Assembly: GCA_021186555.1 (NCBI GenBank)
Contig: JAJKFL010000003.1
Coordinates: 41,932,408 to 41,996,407 of the forward strand
Reading direction: 5' to 3'
DNA: 64,000 nucleotides
From: Reticulitermes speratus
Taxonomy: Eukaryota > Arthropoda > Insecta > Blattodea > Rhinotermitidae
Shown: piece after piece, positions 24,781 through 34,680 of the stretch
Numbering within the stretch: the first letter of the stretch is position 1
Layout of the letters: each line of letters starts with the position of its first letter
Made by a program: the position numbers and the translations under genes
The notes under the pieces: model-generated
Seen by the model: the letters and a program-made list of their open reading frames with translations, nothing else
Told to the model about the DNA's origin: nothing
Databases searched by the model: none

Positions 24781-25546
24781 CTATATCTGAAATTACAAAT
24801 GTGTATTTACTCAGTTATCAGTCACACACAACACGCACAACAACAAGCTAACTGTACACGTTTTCTGGTGACTAGTTTTGACTCTTTATCGAGCCATCAT
24901 CAGCAGTCGCCTGTAGCTGCAGTACGCAGACACACGGACCTCACAGACACGGCACAATATCATGCAATAAATATTTACACGCGTTCAGCATCACATCTAA
25001 AACATACATTATGATAAAGAAACCTTCGGAATGTCCAACAAGAAGATTATAACCTACCAGAGGCTTATGGTTACAATATTTCTGCCTTAAAGACTTGCAA
25101 AAGAAAATCGCTCGTGACATATTCTTCCGCCAATAACTCGGATGGTGCCGAAAGCGTATTACATTACATACGCATCAAGTACAGCTTATATACAATTCGA
25201 ACCTTACAGTTGACACTTTACCTTAATGATTTTATTAATTTTGACATACTATTATATTCACAAACTTTTAATATACGTTATACAACTACATAATTTATAT
25301 TTTTTTGCTCAGGCTTCATATAAATTTTATATCTTTTATATATATTTACAATGTATTATTGATGTGAAGGGGGAGATCTCCATCCATGACCTGCAGAGTT
25401 TTCTGCTTTTCTGTTCTTGTATAGTGGCCTGATTACGGCTCGTTCTTAGAGCCGAAACTAGTCGCCATAAAACGTTTACAGTTAGCTTGTTGTTGTTGTG
25501 TGTGTGATTGATAATTGACTAAATATACATTTGTGATCTGATACAG
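24781..25546. mobile_element. 766-bp element with ~120-bp inverted terminal arms
   Basis: Left arm 24781-24903 and right arm 25429-25546 are reverse complements over essentially their whole length (shared blocks: AACAACAAGCTAACTGTA, GACTAGTTT, TATCA-TCACACACA) with scattered mismatches and a 5-bp indel. Each arm ends inwardly in the hammerhead-like motif. The right one is the better: TGGC, CTGATTA, C, GGCTC/GAGCC stem, GAAA, CTAGTC, GCCA at 25425-25467. The roughly 525-bp centre has no recognised coding. Long inverted arms fit a foldback element or an inverted pair of terminal repeats from a Penelope-like element. Which one cannot be decided here. Confidence 0.72.
25425..25467 (+). ncRNA. Hammerhead-like motif in the right arm
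   Basis: TGGC and GCCA can close a 4-bp stem I around CTGATTA, C, GGCTC-GTTCTTA-GAGCC, GAAA, ACTAGT (self-complementary) and C, giving a GTC triplet just before GCCA. In minimal type I hammerheads a tiny palindromic stem III works by dimerisation. Against activity: CUGAUUA breaks the CUGANGA core at the second G, and an extra C follows it. Confidence 0.4.
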
Positions 25547-27529
25547 CAACGGGATGTCCTATATCAAGACATCTGAAATTATTACGCAAATAAATCTTGT
25601 TAATATATTACAGTTATTACTTATACACGTTTTATTATAATATTTATAAAGCTTTTCTTTTGTAGTATTGAGTGTTTTTTATAATTTTATTGTTGCGTGA
25701 GCTTACCATAACGTTTAGCATACCGATGGTTGGTAGTTATCCACCACGGCACTTTACGTCTAGCAAACAAATGGTAATGTCACACAGCACACATTATTGA
25801 ATAAATGCTTCGTTTTTCGCCAGGTAACCACCGGCCTTTGACGTGACGCAGACACTGCAGACTCGCAGACAACCTTCACATCAACATTTTATATACTCTG
25901 TAAAGAGTATAAACATCGTTTTCACATTCACTTATTCGGGTTTCTTTCAAAACCCGAAACTATTCTGCTACATTTCTGCATTGCGAACCCCCTAACGTGT
26001 GTCAGAAGCTTTGTCAAATTATTACCACAGAAGACGATGATCAAAATACTGAACCGCACGGTTTCTTACAATTCCTTCGCACAGCAGCTCAAACTGAACC
26101 CCCGCCAGGAATTCTAAATTATCCTTTCAAAAGCAGATATTCAGGAAAATATTTCTATCATTACCAACACGGATTCAACCAAGAACTTTATATAGCATGT
26201 ATAATACACATGTATTTCTTCCAAACATGAATGTTACATATGCCTACACAAAGTTATGACCTTCTCTGGTTGTTACAAGCTGTCAAACATCCAACAAAGA
26301 ACCGTGTTAACCCCCTGCCTGTGGGCGCCACAGCACCCTTAACAGGGGGCCTTGACTGTTCATCTCCGGGAACTGCTGAGAGCTGAGATTGGAAATGTCT
26401 GGCGACACAGAAATTACGCTGGCAGTAAGGAAGTTTCGTTGCTCAGCTAGGTGCAGTACTTGTGTTTGTAAGGAAAACATTAACTTGTTGTCCACACTAT
26501 TCTCAGAAAAAGCATTATGCAGAAACGTGGGGTAGTTATTTTTGTTTGGGTCAGATGAATATATTTCAAAGTGGCCGCGTTCCGAAAAACCAGTTGTCCA
26601 AATTGTGCACTTAAAATTAAGTTATTATCAATTCTTCATATTGAAATTACTTCAATAACAATAAAATAAGCAATTAATTTATACGCGATATCCTAAACTG
26701 TTGTGTCCTCAATACAATAAGATATGCAATGAAATGAACAAAGGTTTTGAGCCTTTCACAGAAACCAAATTTTCATTATCCAGTTTAGGACGGTCTTTCA
26801 GTCATCACAATGAATGTGCTTCTAACCGTCAAGCCCTGTTTCCTTTATATCATTCTAAATACTACCATTCTCTACGGACTACATCTATAAAATTTTATTC
26901 TCCTCAAGGTCTCGACAAAGATTCTGTATATATTACTTATTTAGAGTCTTATTACGCCTAAGTTAATAGAAATTGCAACTGCAACTTCATTTTGTACATA
27001 TGAATCAGAGTCACTTTGCAAATTAAATAGCCGTCTTTTAAACTACAGAACACACTTGCAACACAGGACTTGACGAGTTACAAAGAAGCACGCTGTAAAT
27101 ACGTAATGTTACAGATGTTTTTCCTGCAAGAGTCGAATACATGCGCGAATGTGTAATAGGAAAGTTGCACACAGTTCGCTTCCTCCTCCTCCTCCTCCTC
27201 CAACTTCAAGCTACAAGAATTCTTCATTTTATAAGTCAAGCTACGTGTGAAGTTGCAACATCACTGGACAGTTTCATTACGCGAAGATCAGATAAAGGCA
27301 CTGCTTACATTCCAAACGTAGCGATTCGATTATCCAGTGACGCTGCGTCATATCCCAGACGAACGGAATGCTCACACTCAAATAACTTAGCTAAATTTCT
27401 CCTTCACGCACAGGCGAGTTTGACACGCCTGATTTTGGTAAATGTTAATCTTCAAATGTCAAGTTAGGTTCTTATTATTAAAAAGATTTATTTATTACTT
27501 AATCGGACGTTTGCATGTGTATAACTAAA
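25547..27529. other. Unassigned sequence
   Basis: Short open frames with no recognised domain. A CTC-repeat lies at about 27183-27200. Confidence 0.45.
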
Positions 27530-27897
27530 ATTCATTCATCTGTAGTCTGTCTTACGACAGGTCCGTAGCCTCTTCCAGAGCGAGCTCTTCACAGGATGCG
27601 ATCTAGTGCTTCCTCTGTCAATTTCCAATATCTTCTCTTTTCCTTAAGGTCATCCAGTAGCTGCTTACGCCTTCTTCCTCGTCTTCCCGTCATATCTATC
27701 CTTCCTTCTAACTTTCCTTCAATCACGTGTTTTAGAAAGCAGTTTCTACGCAAGATGTGACCAATCCAGTTAGCCTTTCTTCTTTTTATTGTAAGTAGGA
27801 TATTCCTCTCCTCCTTGACTCTGTGTAATACTTCTTCATTTCTCACATGATCGGTCCAACTACTCTTCTCTGTTCTTCTCCAGCACCACATTTCATA
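27530..27897 (-). pseudogene. RTE-like LINE, 5'-truncated 3' end of ORF
   Basis: On minus the sequence opens at MWCWRR and reads through RNEEVLHRVKEERNIL, KRRKANWIGHILRRNC, RRGRRRKQLLDDLKE to ALDRIL. It then meets TGA where the sister copy at 51113 has TGG, and continues in frame as GRGYGPVVRQTT. This is the C-terminal region that follows the reverse transcriptase domain in RTE-like elements, with the GHILRR block that is widespread in insect LINEs. The 3' end (27530 on plus) abuts an ATTC-type tail, as in the other copy. Truncation at about 27897 removes all catalytic residues, so this is a dead-on-arrival insertion. Confidence 0.82.
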
Positions 27898-29079
27898 CTC
27901 TCAAGAACAAGCTGTCCAAGAAATATAAATGTTGTAGGTTTTAATTCTTACTAGACACTGTTACTCAATAACCCGTGTTGTGTGGGGGTTAGACACGCGT
28001 CAGCATCGAAAGCTATAGGAGTAATAATACGTGTTGAATGAAGAATCAGGTCAATGACACTGTTGGCAGAGTGTAAAATTCCTCTCAAACTATTAAAGAG
28101 GGAGACAGTTTGAAGAGTGCACGAGCACCATGGTAATGCGTAAAGCCGTCGAAATCACGAGAAAAAAGCTGAAACACAAAGAAACACCTAGTCCTTCTTA
28201 CAAAGTAAACTGCACCAGAATACTAAATGACAGTCACTTGAAGATTTCTAATCAATATCCAGGCACCCCAGCACGAGAGAACATGTAAACAACTCCATGT
28301 TCGTAAACTCACGTTTGTGCAAAGAGGCGGGAGAATTCTAAATCACATTCTCTTTGAATTAAATTATTTTGTCCTTTTGAAAAGAACAAAATTATTTCGG
28401 CTATCTATACAATGAGTGCTTAAACTTTCATTTCGATTTTCAACCTTAGTTTCTTTGTACAAATTGGTGTTAGACATGTCAGTGAGACATTAAAATAAAG
28501 GACAAATTCGAAGGTTTGCCTCTCTGGTAGTAAAGTTCAATTTGAGACCAATTTATCATTCGCACGCTCCATTCTTATTGCAGTTCTTGCGACGCCTGGA
28601 AGAGAATGGGATAGGCATACTTAGTCTCGATTCTTCACTTCGAATAATCAGTGTTACGTACACCTACTGGTAAAAATAGTGAAGCGTGGACGGGTGATCG
28701 AGGTGGCTATACTTTCGAACCTGCTTGTAGAAATCTCATTTACTGGCATCGAACTGCATTAAAAACAAGGGTAAATATTCAGTTTCCTTTATTTAATTTT
28801 TCATATATGCTTCTATAGCTCTAGGTGTTAAAAACACAAAGATTTGAAACAGACACACGATATGACGGACACACTTTACATATAGATTCCTTCCATGTGT
28901 CTAGTTAAAAAAAAAAGTGTTGTAATTCTAAATACTTTACACGTTCTACTCATATATCCCTATGAAATATCATAAAGCGGCCACAGCTCTCATTAAGCAA
29001 AGCACATCACTTTCAGCATACGCTTAGAAGTAAAGACAGTCAGTCACAACAACATTTGATGGTACTTTGCTACATAATT
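27898..29079. other. Unassigned sequence
   Basis: No feature recognised. Confidence 0.45.
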
Positions 29080-29126
29080 TACTGCAACAAGTTTCGGCTT
29101 CTTTAAAACGCCATCATCAGGCAATA
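29080..29126 (-). ncRNA. Best hammerhead-like motif in the window
   Basis: On minus: TATTGC, CTGATGA, T, GGC...GCC, GAAA, CTTGT-T, GCAGTA. TATTGC and GCAGTA can form a 6-bp stem I (one G-U pair), the CTGATGA and GAAA core blocks are intact, and the segment between GAAA and stem I (ACTTGT then T) could give a very short stem III and a GTT cleavage triplet. The departure from consensus is the extra T between CTGATGA and stem II, also present in nearly all other copies. Confidence 0.45.
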
Positions 29127-29172
29127 CAAAATACTCAAAGACTATCATACACCACATTAAAAAGTTTCCTTT

Positions 29173-29443
29173 GGGCCGTGCCATGGCTCAGGCGGTTAGT
29201 TGCCGGCCCCTCACCGCGGAGGCCCGGGTTCGATTCCGGGTCATTTGGGATTTGTGGTGGACAAAGTGGTACTGGGACAGGTTTCTCCCCGAGTACTTCG
29301 GTTTTCCTTGTCAGTTTCATTTCACCGCTGCTCCATTATACGGAAAAACGAAAAAAATTAATCAACTTCATCACAGGGTTGCACAATAAGACTCATGGCT
29401 GCGGTGCGTCCGTAGCATCTGCTGCGGGGCCCTTCACCACAAA
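29173..29443 (+). mobile_element. SINE family D copy with TSD
   Basis: Head GCCGTGCCATGGCTCAGG contains an A-box-like TGGCTCAGGCGG and is followed by B-box-like GGGTTCGATTCCGGG. The body has GGACAAAGTGGTACTGGGAC and the end GGGGCCCTTCACCAC plus A8. The direct repeat AAAGTTTCCTTT (29161-29172 and 29446-29457) is a TSD, with adjoining A residues making the boundary ambiguous by a few bases. The same family occurs on minus at 57724-58016. Confidence 0.9.
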
Positions 29444-29457
29444 AAAAAGTTTCCTTT

Positions 29458-30670
29458 TGTGCAGTTAAGATTTCAACCACTGCAGTAGCCTACTATGGGT
29501 GTTTTGGGAGCAGAAACTAAATACAACCATGAGATAAAATACATTAAAATATATTCAGATCATTATCCTGTACTTCCATGTGAAAGAGTATGGGACTCGA
29601 TTGGGACAACTTCGTATATAACTGGAATAGTATCCGAGTTGCAGATCTTTAATTTCCATAAATAGATATTTTCCCCTTTCCATTTCCTGTATATCTAGTT
29701 AGTGGTTATTGTAGTGTAATACTACACAGAACAACCCTCGTACCTGCTAGGCCATCTCTTACTTTCGCTGTTGAGAAAGGGCTTTCAGCATAAGTTTCAC
29801 TCCTAGTCAATGATGTGTACTTGTCTGAAATATCGCGTACTCTTTGTTCGTACCACCCACATTTATTAACTTGGGCTCCCGTTGGTGGTACACGAACATA
29901 ATGCGCAGAACTTTGCTTCCTCTAAAACTTGACGACGGTGAAATGCAAAATGCAGAGTTAGAGCAGGAAGTGAATACTGTCACGCACAGTTGGAGACAGG
30001 CGGAATTATCAAGAACGCCCTTACATGAAACAAGAAATTCTTCTAAAGTCAAACGTGTGAGGATAAAAGTCTAGAAATTTTAACATTTCTATATATAAAA
30101 TACATAACACACAACACGGTTCAATACGTCATAGGAAACAGACCTTACACGGCGGCTTTACAATATATCCCATTTCCATGGTGTCCGATCCGAAAATACA
30201 CAACTGGAGCTTTCATTCCTGACACTATATCGTGTCTCAGTAGCAAAACCATGTGCATAACACAAGCTGTGTGATGAAAAGTTATCACATTTGTGCTCTG
30301 TGATATTAGCCCACCTCCACTCTCATACATTCAGTACGCTTTGCCCATACACGCTCGTACATCCTATAGTACAATCACCTATGTTTGTTTCACATATAGC
30401 GTCTGATTATAAATGTCAATAGAATATCGAGTTGTGATCCACACAAAGCAGTCTATTATTACAGCAGATATATCGAGGAACATATAGGGTACGACGTGTT
30501 CGCGTCACGAGCGAGTTAAGAAATGCATACAAAATGCTAGTCGGTAAAGGCTGTTTGGGAGACCTACATGTACATCGTAGGATACTTTTAGTCTTAAATA
30601 GTCAAATAGAGGTCAGCAGGTGTGGGCTGATTTAATCTGGGTTAAGGTACAGTCTATTATCGGGCTCTTA
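29458..30670. other. Unassigned sequence
   Basis: Short open frames only. No feature recognised. Confidence 0.45.
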
Positions 30671-30683
30671 TGTAGACTATGGG

Positions 30684-30993
30684 GGTACGCCGTGGCGCAG
30701 TTGGTTGAGGCACTGCGCTACAAGCCGGAAGGTCGCGGGTTTGATTCCCGATGGTTTCACTGCAATTTTTCATTGGCATAATCCTTTCGGCCGCACTATG
30801 GCCCTGGGGTCGCCTCAGCCTCTAACAGAAATGAGTACCAGAGTATTTCCCGGGGGTAAAGGCGACCGGTGCGTAGGGCTGACAACCTTACCACCTTCAT
30901 GTGCCGATTGTCTAGAAATCTGGGAGCCTCAACCTCCTGGAATTCTAAGGGCCTGTCCAGGCCTGTAATGGGATTGCTTTACCTTTACCTTTC
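30684..30993 (+). mobile_element. SINE family C copy with TTTACC tail and 13-bp TSD
   Basis: TGTAGACTATGGG at 30671-30683 and 30994-31006 brackets the copy exactly. It starts with a tRNA-like head (CGTGGCGCAGTTGGTTGAGG, then GCGGGTTTGATTCCCG) and has body landmarks GGTCGCCTCAGCC, AATGAGTACCAGAG, CCGATTGTCTAGAAATC. Instead of poly(A) it ends in a short TTTACC repeat, a sign that its partner LINE recognises a simple-repeat tail. Confidence 0.93.
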
Positions 30994-31006
30994 TGTAGAC
31001 TATGGG

Positions 31007-31469
31007 ATAAACCCTTCGTGTTATATGAAACGCTGGAAAGACGTTGATGAGTTGATCGATTACACTGGTCTACATGAATTTTGCTCTTTCGATTTTGAAG
31101 CTTGATTTACATGAAGTGTTGTATGCTGATTCCAGAAATGTTATTACTTTTGTTGTATCACATACCATTTTTTAGTAATTTTAGTAATTCTATAAAACAC
31201 TTTAAAAAAATCGTTTGCAGTGCAATAATAGAACATTAATATCATAGTCAAAAGACACACTAAATTAAGTAGTTATGGATTTGGCAACATTATCTTATTG
31301 TAGAAGACAGCTTATTTCATAGAGATGGCAGCACTTTTCACTGTGGTAATGGCTGTGACTAGATAGCAAGTACTACAACTAGTGCTGAGCAAGAAATTCC
31401 AATACATTTAAAAACAGTGATTTCCCTGGCCAAATCTTGTGCTTTTGTGTATTTGTTGTACCAAAAACA
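31007..31469. other. AT-rich 5' flank of the fossil at 31470
   Basis: No terminal inverted repeat or promoter could be identified for the following pseudogene. Confidence 0.4.
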
Positions 31470-32168
31470 ATGCAAAGAAGACAGTGCCTGAACAATCCAA
31501 TTGTATTCTGCTATATCTTTAAGAATTTTGTGGTAAAAAAACAAAGACAGAACATAACCTACTTTGTTAAAACTGCCTATCGTGCTTACATTTGAATTAA
31601 GGTAGGTGACCAGGACAAACCTTGGTCTCCTCATACAGTGTGCAGTGTTTGTGTTGAGGATTTAAGAAACTGGACAAAGGGAAAGAAGAAGGCCCTGCGG
31701 TTTGGCATACCAAAGGTATGGCGTCAGCAAATAAATCGTGTTGATGACTGCTATTTTTGTATGTGTACACTGAATGGCTTCAATACAAAAAATAAGAAAG
31801 CAATTACTTATCCCAATTTGCCTTCTGCCATAAGACCTGTGCCACATGGCCCTGATATACCAGTGCCTAATCCTCCTAAGCAACTTCATACACTGGAGGC
31901 AGAATCAAAATACAAAGTTTTAGGATGTAAAATGAGCCTGAAACTACATTTCCTCTTCTCGCATTTGGACCAGTTCCCAGAAAATCTAGGGGCAGTCACT
32001 GAGGAACAAGGTGAACGGTTTCACCAAGACATCAAGGAGATGGAAAGGCGGTACCAGGGGCGATGGAGTGTATCCATGATGGCGGACTACTGCTGGATGC
32101 TGAAGCGTGATGAATGTGACACAACACACAAAAGAAAATCTGGCAGAAGAAATTTTCAAAGCAAGTGA
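31470..32168 (+). pseudogene. Internally deleted repeat-borne arthropod protein, function unknown
   Basis: From ATG 31470 one frame runs to the stop at 32168 (233 codons including the terminator), broken only by TGA at 31593-31595 (codon 42), where relatives have Gly. The N-terminal part has paired Cys residues (C6, C14, CSVC at 58-61, DDCYFC at 92-97) suggesting zinc binding. The C-terminal part carries LHFLFSHLDQFPENLG, EEQGERFHQDI, ERRYQGRW and ADYCW blocks. From memory, both belong to one multicopy arthropod protein that is considerably longer. Here the N- and C-terminal blocks are joined directly after HTLEAESK, so the middle (probably more than 200 residues) is missing. I infer a transposon-related origin from its multicopy, decayed nature; no catalytic domain is proven. 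Confidence 0.68.
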
Positions 32169-32676
32169 CAAAGGTTCTATTGATTGAAATGCATAACATG
32201 AAACACAGACTGACATTTTAATGCAAAATCACGTATGTTTTTATGACAGTATGATAGCAGTTTAATTTATTCATGTTTTAGTGACTTTTAGTGTTACTTT
32301 TTGCTGATTTTGTGAAAAATTCAAATGTAATACAGTAACTGATGATTATTTTTTATTCATAATGTTTAAATCCTATTACAAATGTAAACTTGCTCATATT
32401 TTCTCCAAGTTATTGGAATTTTATGTTGTTCATATGTCATACATGCATTGCAACATTGCAATTTTAAATATTTTGTTTTATACCTTTATTTCAGAATTGT
32501 GAAATAATGTGATGTGATACAGCAAAATGGAAGTTATTTCTGTAATCAGCATGTGTTAATTATACAAAATCAGTGATTGAAATTAAAACAGCTTTAAAAA
32601 GTTTTTTTGTAGACCTGTGTTATCAGCTTATCCAGAAGGGCTCTGATGCATGGATTTGAATCTATATAAAATCGGG
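32169..32676. other. AT-rich 3' flank of the fossil
   Basis: No terminal repeat matching the 5' flank could be found by eye. Confidence 0.4.
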
Positions 32677-32928
32677 CAATCCCGGTGGCCGCGCGGTTAA
32701 TGTGTGGTTCTGCGGCCGTTTGCTTGTTAGGATTGCGGGTCCGAATCCCGCCGGAGGCATGAATGTCTATCTCTTGTGAGTTTTGTATGTTGTCAGGTAC
32801 AGGTCACTGCGACGGGCTGATCACTCGTCCAGAGGAGTACTACCGAGTGTGGTGTGTCTGAGTGTGGTCTCAAAACCACATCAATGAGAGGCCTAGGCCC
32901 ACTAGGGCTGTCGAGCCATCAAGAAAGA
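32677..32928 (+). mobile_element. SINE family A copy, older
   Basis: CAATCCCGGTGGCCGCGCGG head, B box decayed to GGGTCCGAATCCC, body TGTTGTCAGGTACAGG and GTCCAGAGGAGTACTACC, end TGTCGAGCCATCAAGAAAG followed by a (TA)n tract to 32948. More diverged than the 15940 and 48137 copies. No clear TSD because the 3' flank is simple sequence. Confidence 0.88.
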
Positions 32929-32948
32929 TATATATATGTATATATATA

Positions 32949-34325
32949 ATCAGTATCTAGACGGAGGAATTTAGAAGCAATGCCTCATCTTCAAGGTTGT
33001 TTTCAACTAGACGCCATTATTTCCTTAATAAAAGAGTAATGTTCTTTATTTTATAACGCCAATTCAACGTAGTATAGTTTTATGTCAATAATTCGCATTT
33101 GCAGTGGGATGAGAAAGAGAGGACCGAATTGATTGTGACATGAATCGTAGATTAGCATTGGAATGTAACACATTCTATTCACGTTCCCATATGCGAAGTG
33201 CCGTTATTTCAAAGTAACAACCTTCGAATTGGACATTTATGTTGTTTTTACGCCCGGCACACATTTGATTAGACCAGTATGCTCACGTAATAATGGACCG
33301 CGCGCGTGTTGACCAGTAAAAACATGACACCGACATTATAAACATGCAATGCTTACAGTTTCTGATTCAGTGAATGCGTTTTGTTTGAAACAGGGCTGCC
33401 CCAATTAAAAGATATCACAATAATGTGCCAAGTCCAGGAAATACCATACCAGAACCACTGTCACATTCGTAGAATGGCAGAACCCCCATGGCCGGCACAG
33501 AGCTCACGATCCCAATGCGAAAGCTTTAGCATTGTCCGTGCGTTGAGAAGATTGTAACAACCCGTCCGAAAAACAACTTATCCAGTCCTTTAGCAGATTT
33601 TATTTAAGCAACTTCTTGTGGCACTAAACAATTAAGGTACCGTTATATAAAACTCCACAGGAAACAATTTTTTATACTTTCCTTACATAAAATAATAATA
33701 ATAATAATAATAATAATACTGCATGAGGTTGGTTGTCATAGGCATAACATGTGGTCTAAATTACGGGTTTCAGACAGCCCCCGCGGCGCATGAAATCCGT
33801 CACGAACTTTCATTAAATGTTTTCCCTCACGGTTTAGAAAGGTTTGATATCCCTGGACCGTAAAGTACAATATACGTCAGCACAGAGAGATAACCATACA
33901 ATGAAGTTTAAAATTCAATAATAAAACGTATTTTGATTTTGGTTTTAAAAAGGCATATTGTATTCTTAATGGCCTCTTTAATTTTAATGCAGTACTTACT
34001 CTTTTATTACTTAACATTAAGTGATGCTCGCTTTAACTTTCAAAATTATCCGTGTATTGGAGTCTGAGTCTTAAATGCTGCAACATATTTCGACTTATCA
34101 TTAAATAAAATACTGTCAGTATAACTGGGCCCCTTAGACGTATTATTATTATTATTATTATTATTATTCATGTTAGGTCATTTTATAAAAATTGTCCCTC
34201 CGGCCGGTGTGTAACTGCGGCAAATTCTATTTGTAATAAATTGGATGTCTTTAGAAGGGAAATTGTCATACTTAGTCAGATGTGATACTTTATTACATTA
34301 TTTCAAGGTGTTCTTATTAATTATT
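32949..34325. other. Unassigned sequence with two trinucleotide tracts
   Basis: (TAA)n at about 33689-33717 and (ATT)n at about 34141-34168. No coding feature recognised. Confidence 0.55.
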
Positions 34326-34680
34326 TAAGTAATTTTTATTTGTTTGTTTGTTTTGGTTATGTTTGTTTCAATTTTGTCCTGTTTATTGTCCGTTGTTATT
34401 TGTGTTTGTATGTTGTGCTGTTTCCGTAATTGACCATCTGGCTGTTGACTCGGCACATCAATAAACTAGAATTGAATTGAATTGAATTATTTTATAGCTG
34501 ATACTGAGGTAGTTGTGTCATAAATTTCTTTCAAAGTGTATTTATGCAGGCGTCATACGTGTTATTTTCATTCGTACTATTTTTCCTCTGTCACTGTTTT
34601 TGTATGTACCTTCTGCTGATTCCGTTTTGGCCACTAGGCTGTTGACACAGCACTTTAAAAACACAAACATAATTGAACAG
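34326..34680 (+). mobile_element. Possible non-LTR 3' ends in tandem, one with (GAATT)n tail
   Basis: CATCTGGCTGTTGACTCGGC followed by ACATCAATAAAC and a GAATTGAATTGAATT tail (34480-34494) looks like the 3' end of a non-LTR retrotransposon. A related block, CACTAGGCTGTTGACACAGC, recurs at 34630-34650. No coding sequence is preserved upstream. The family is not identified. Confidence 0.45.
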
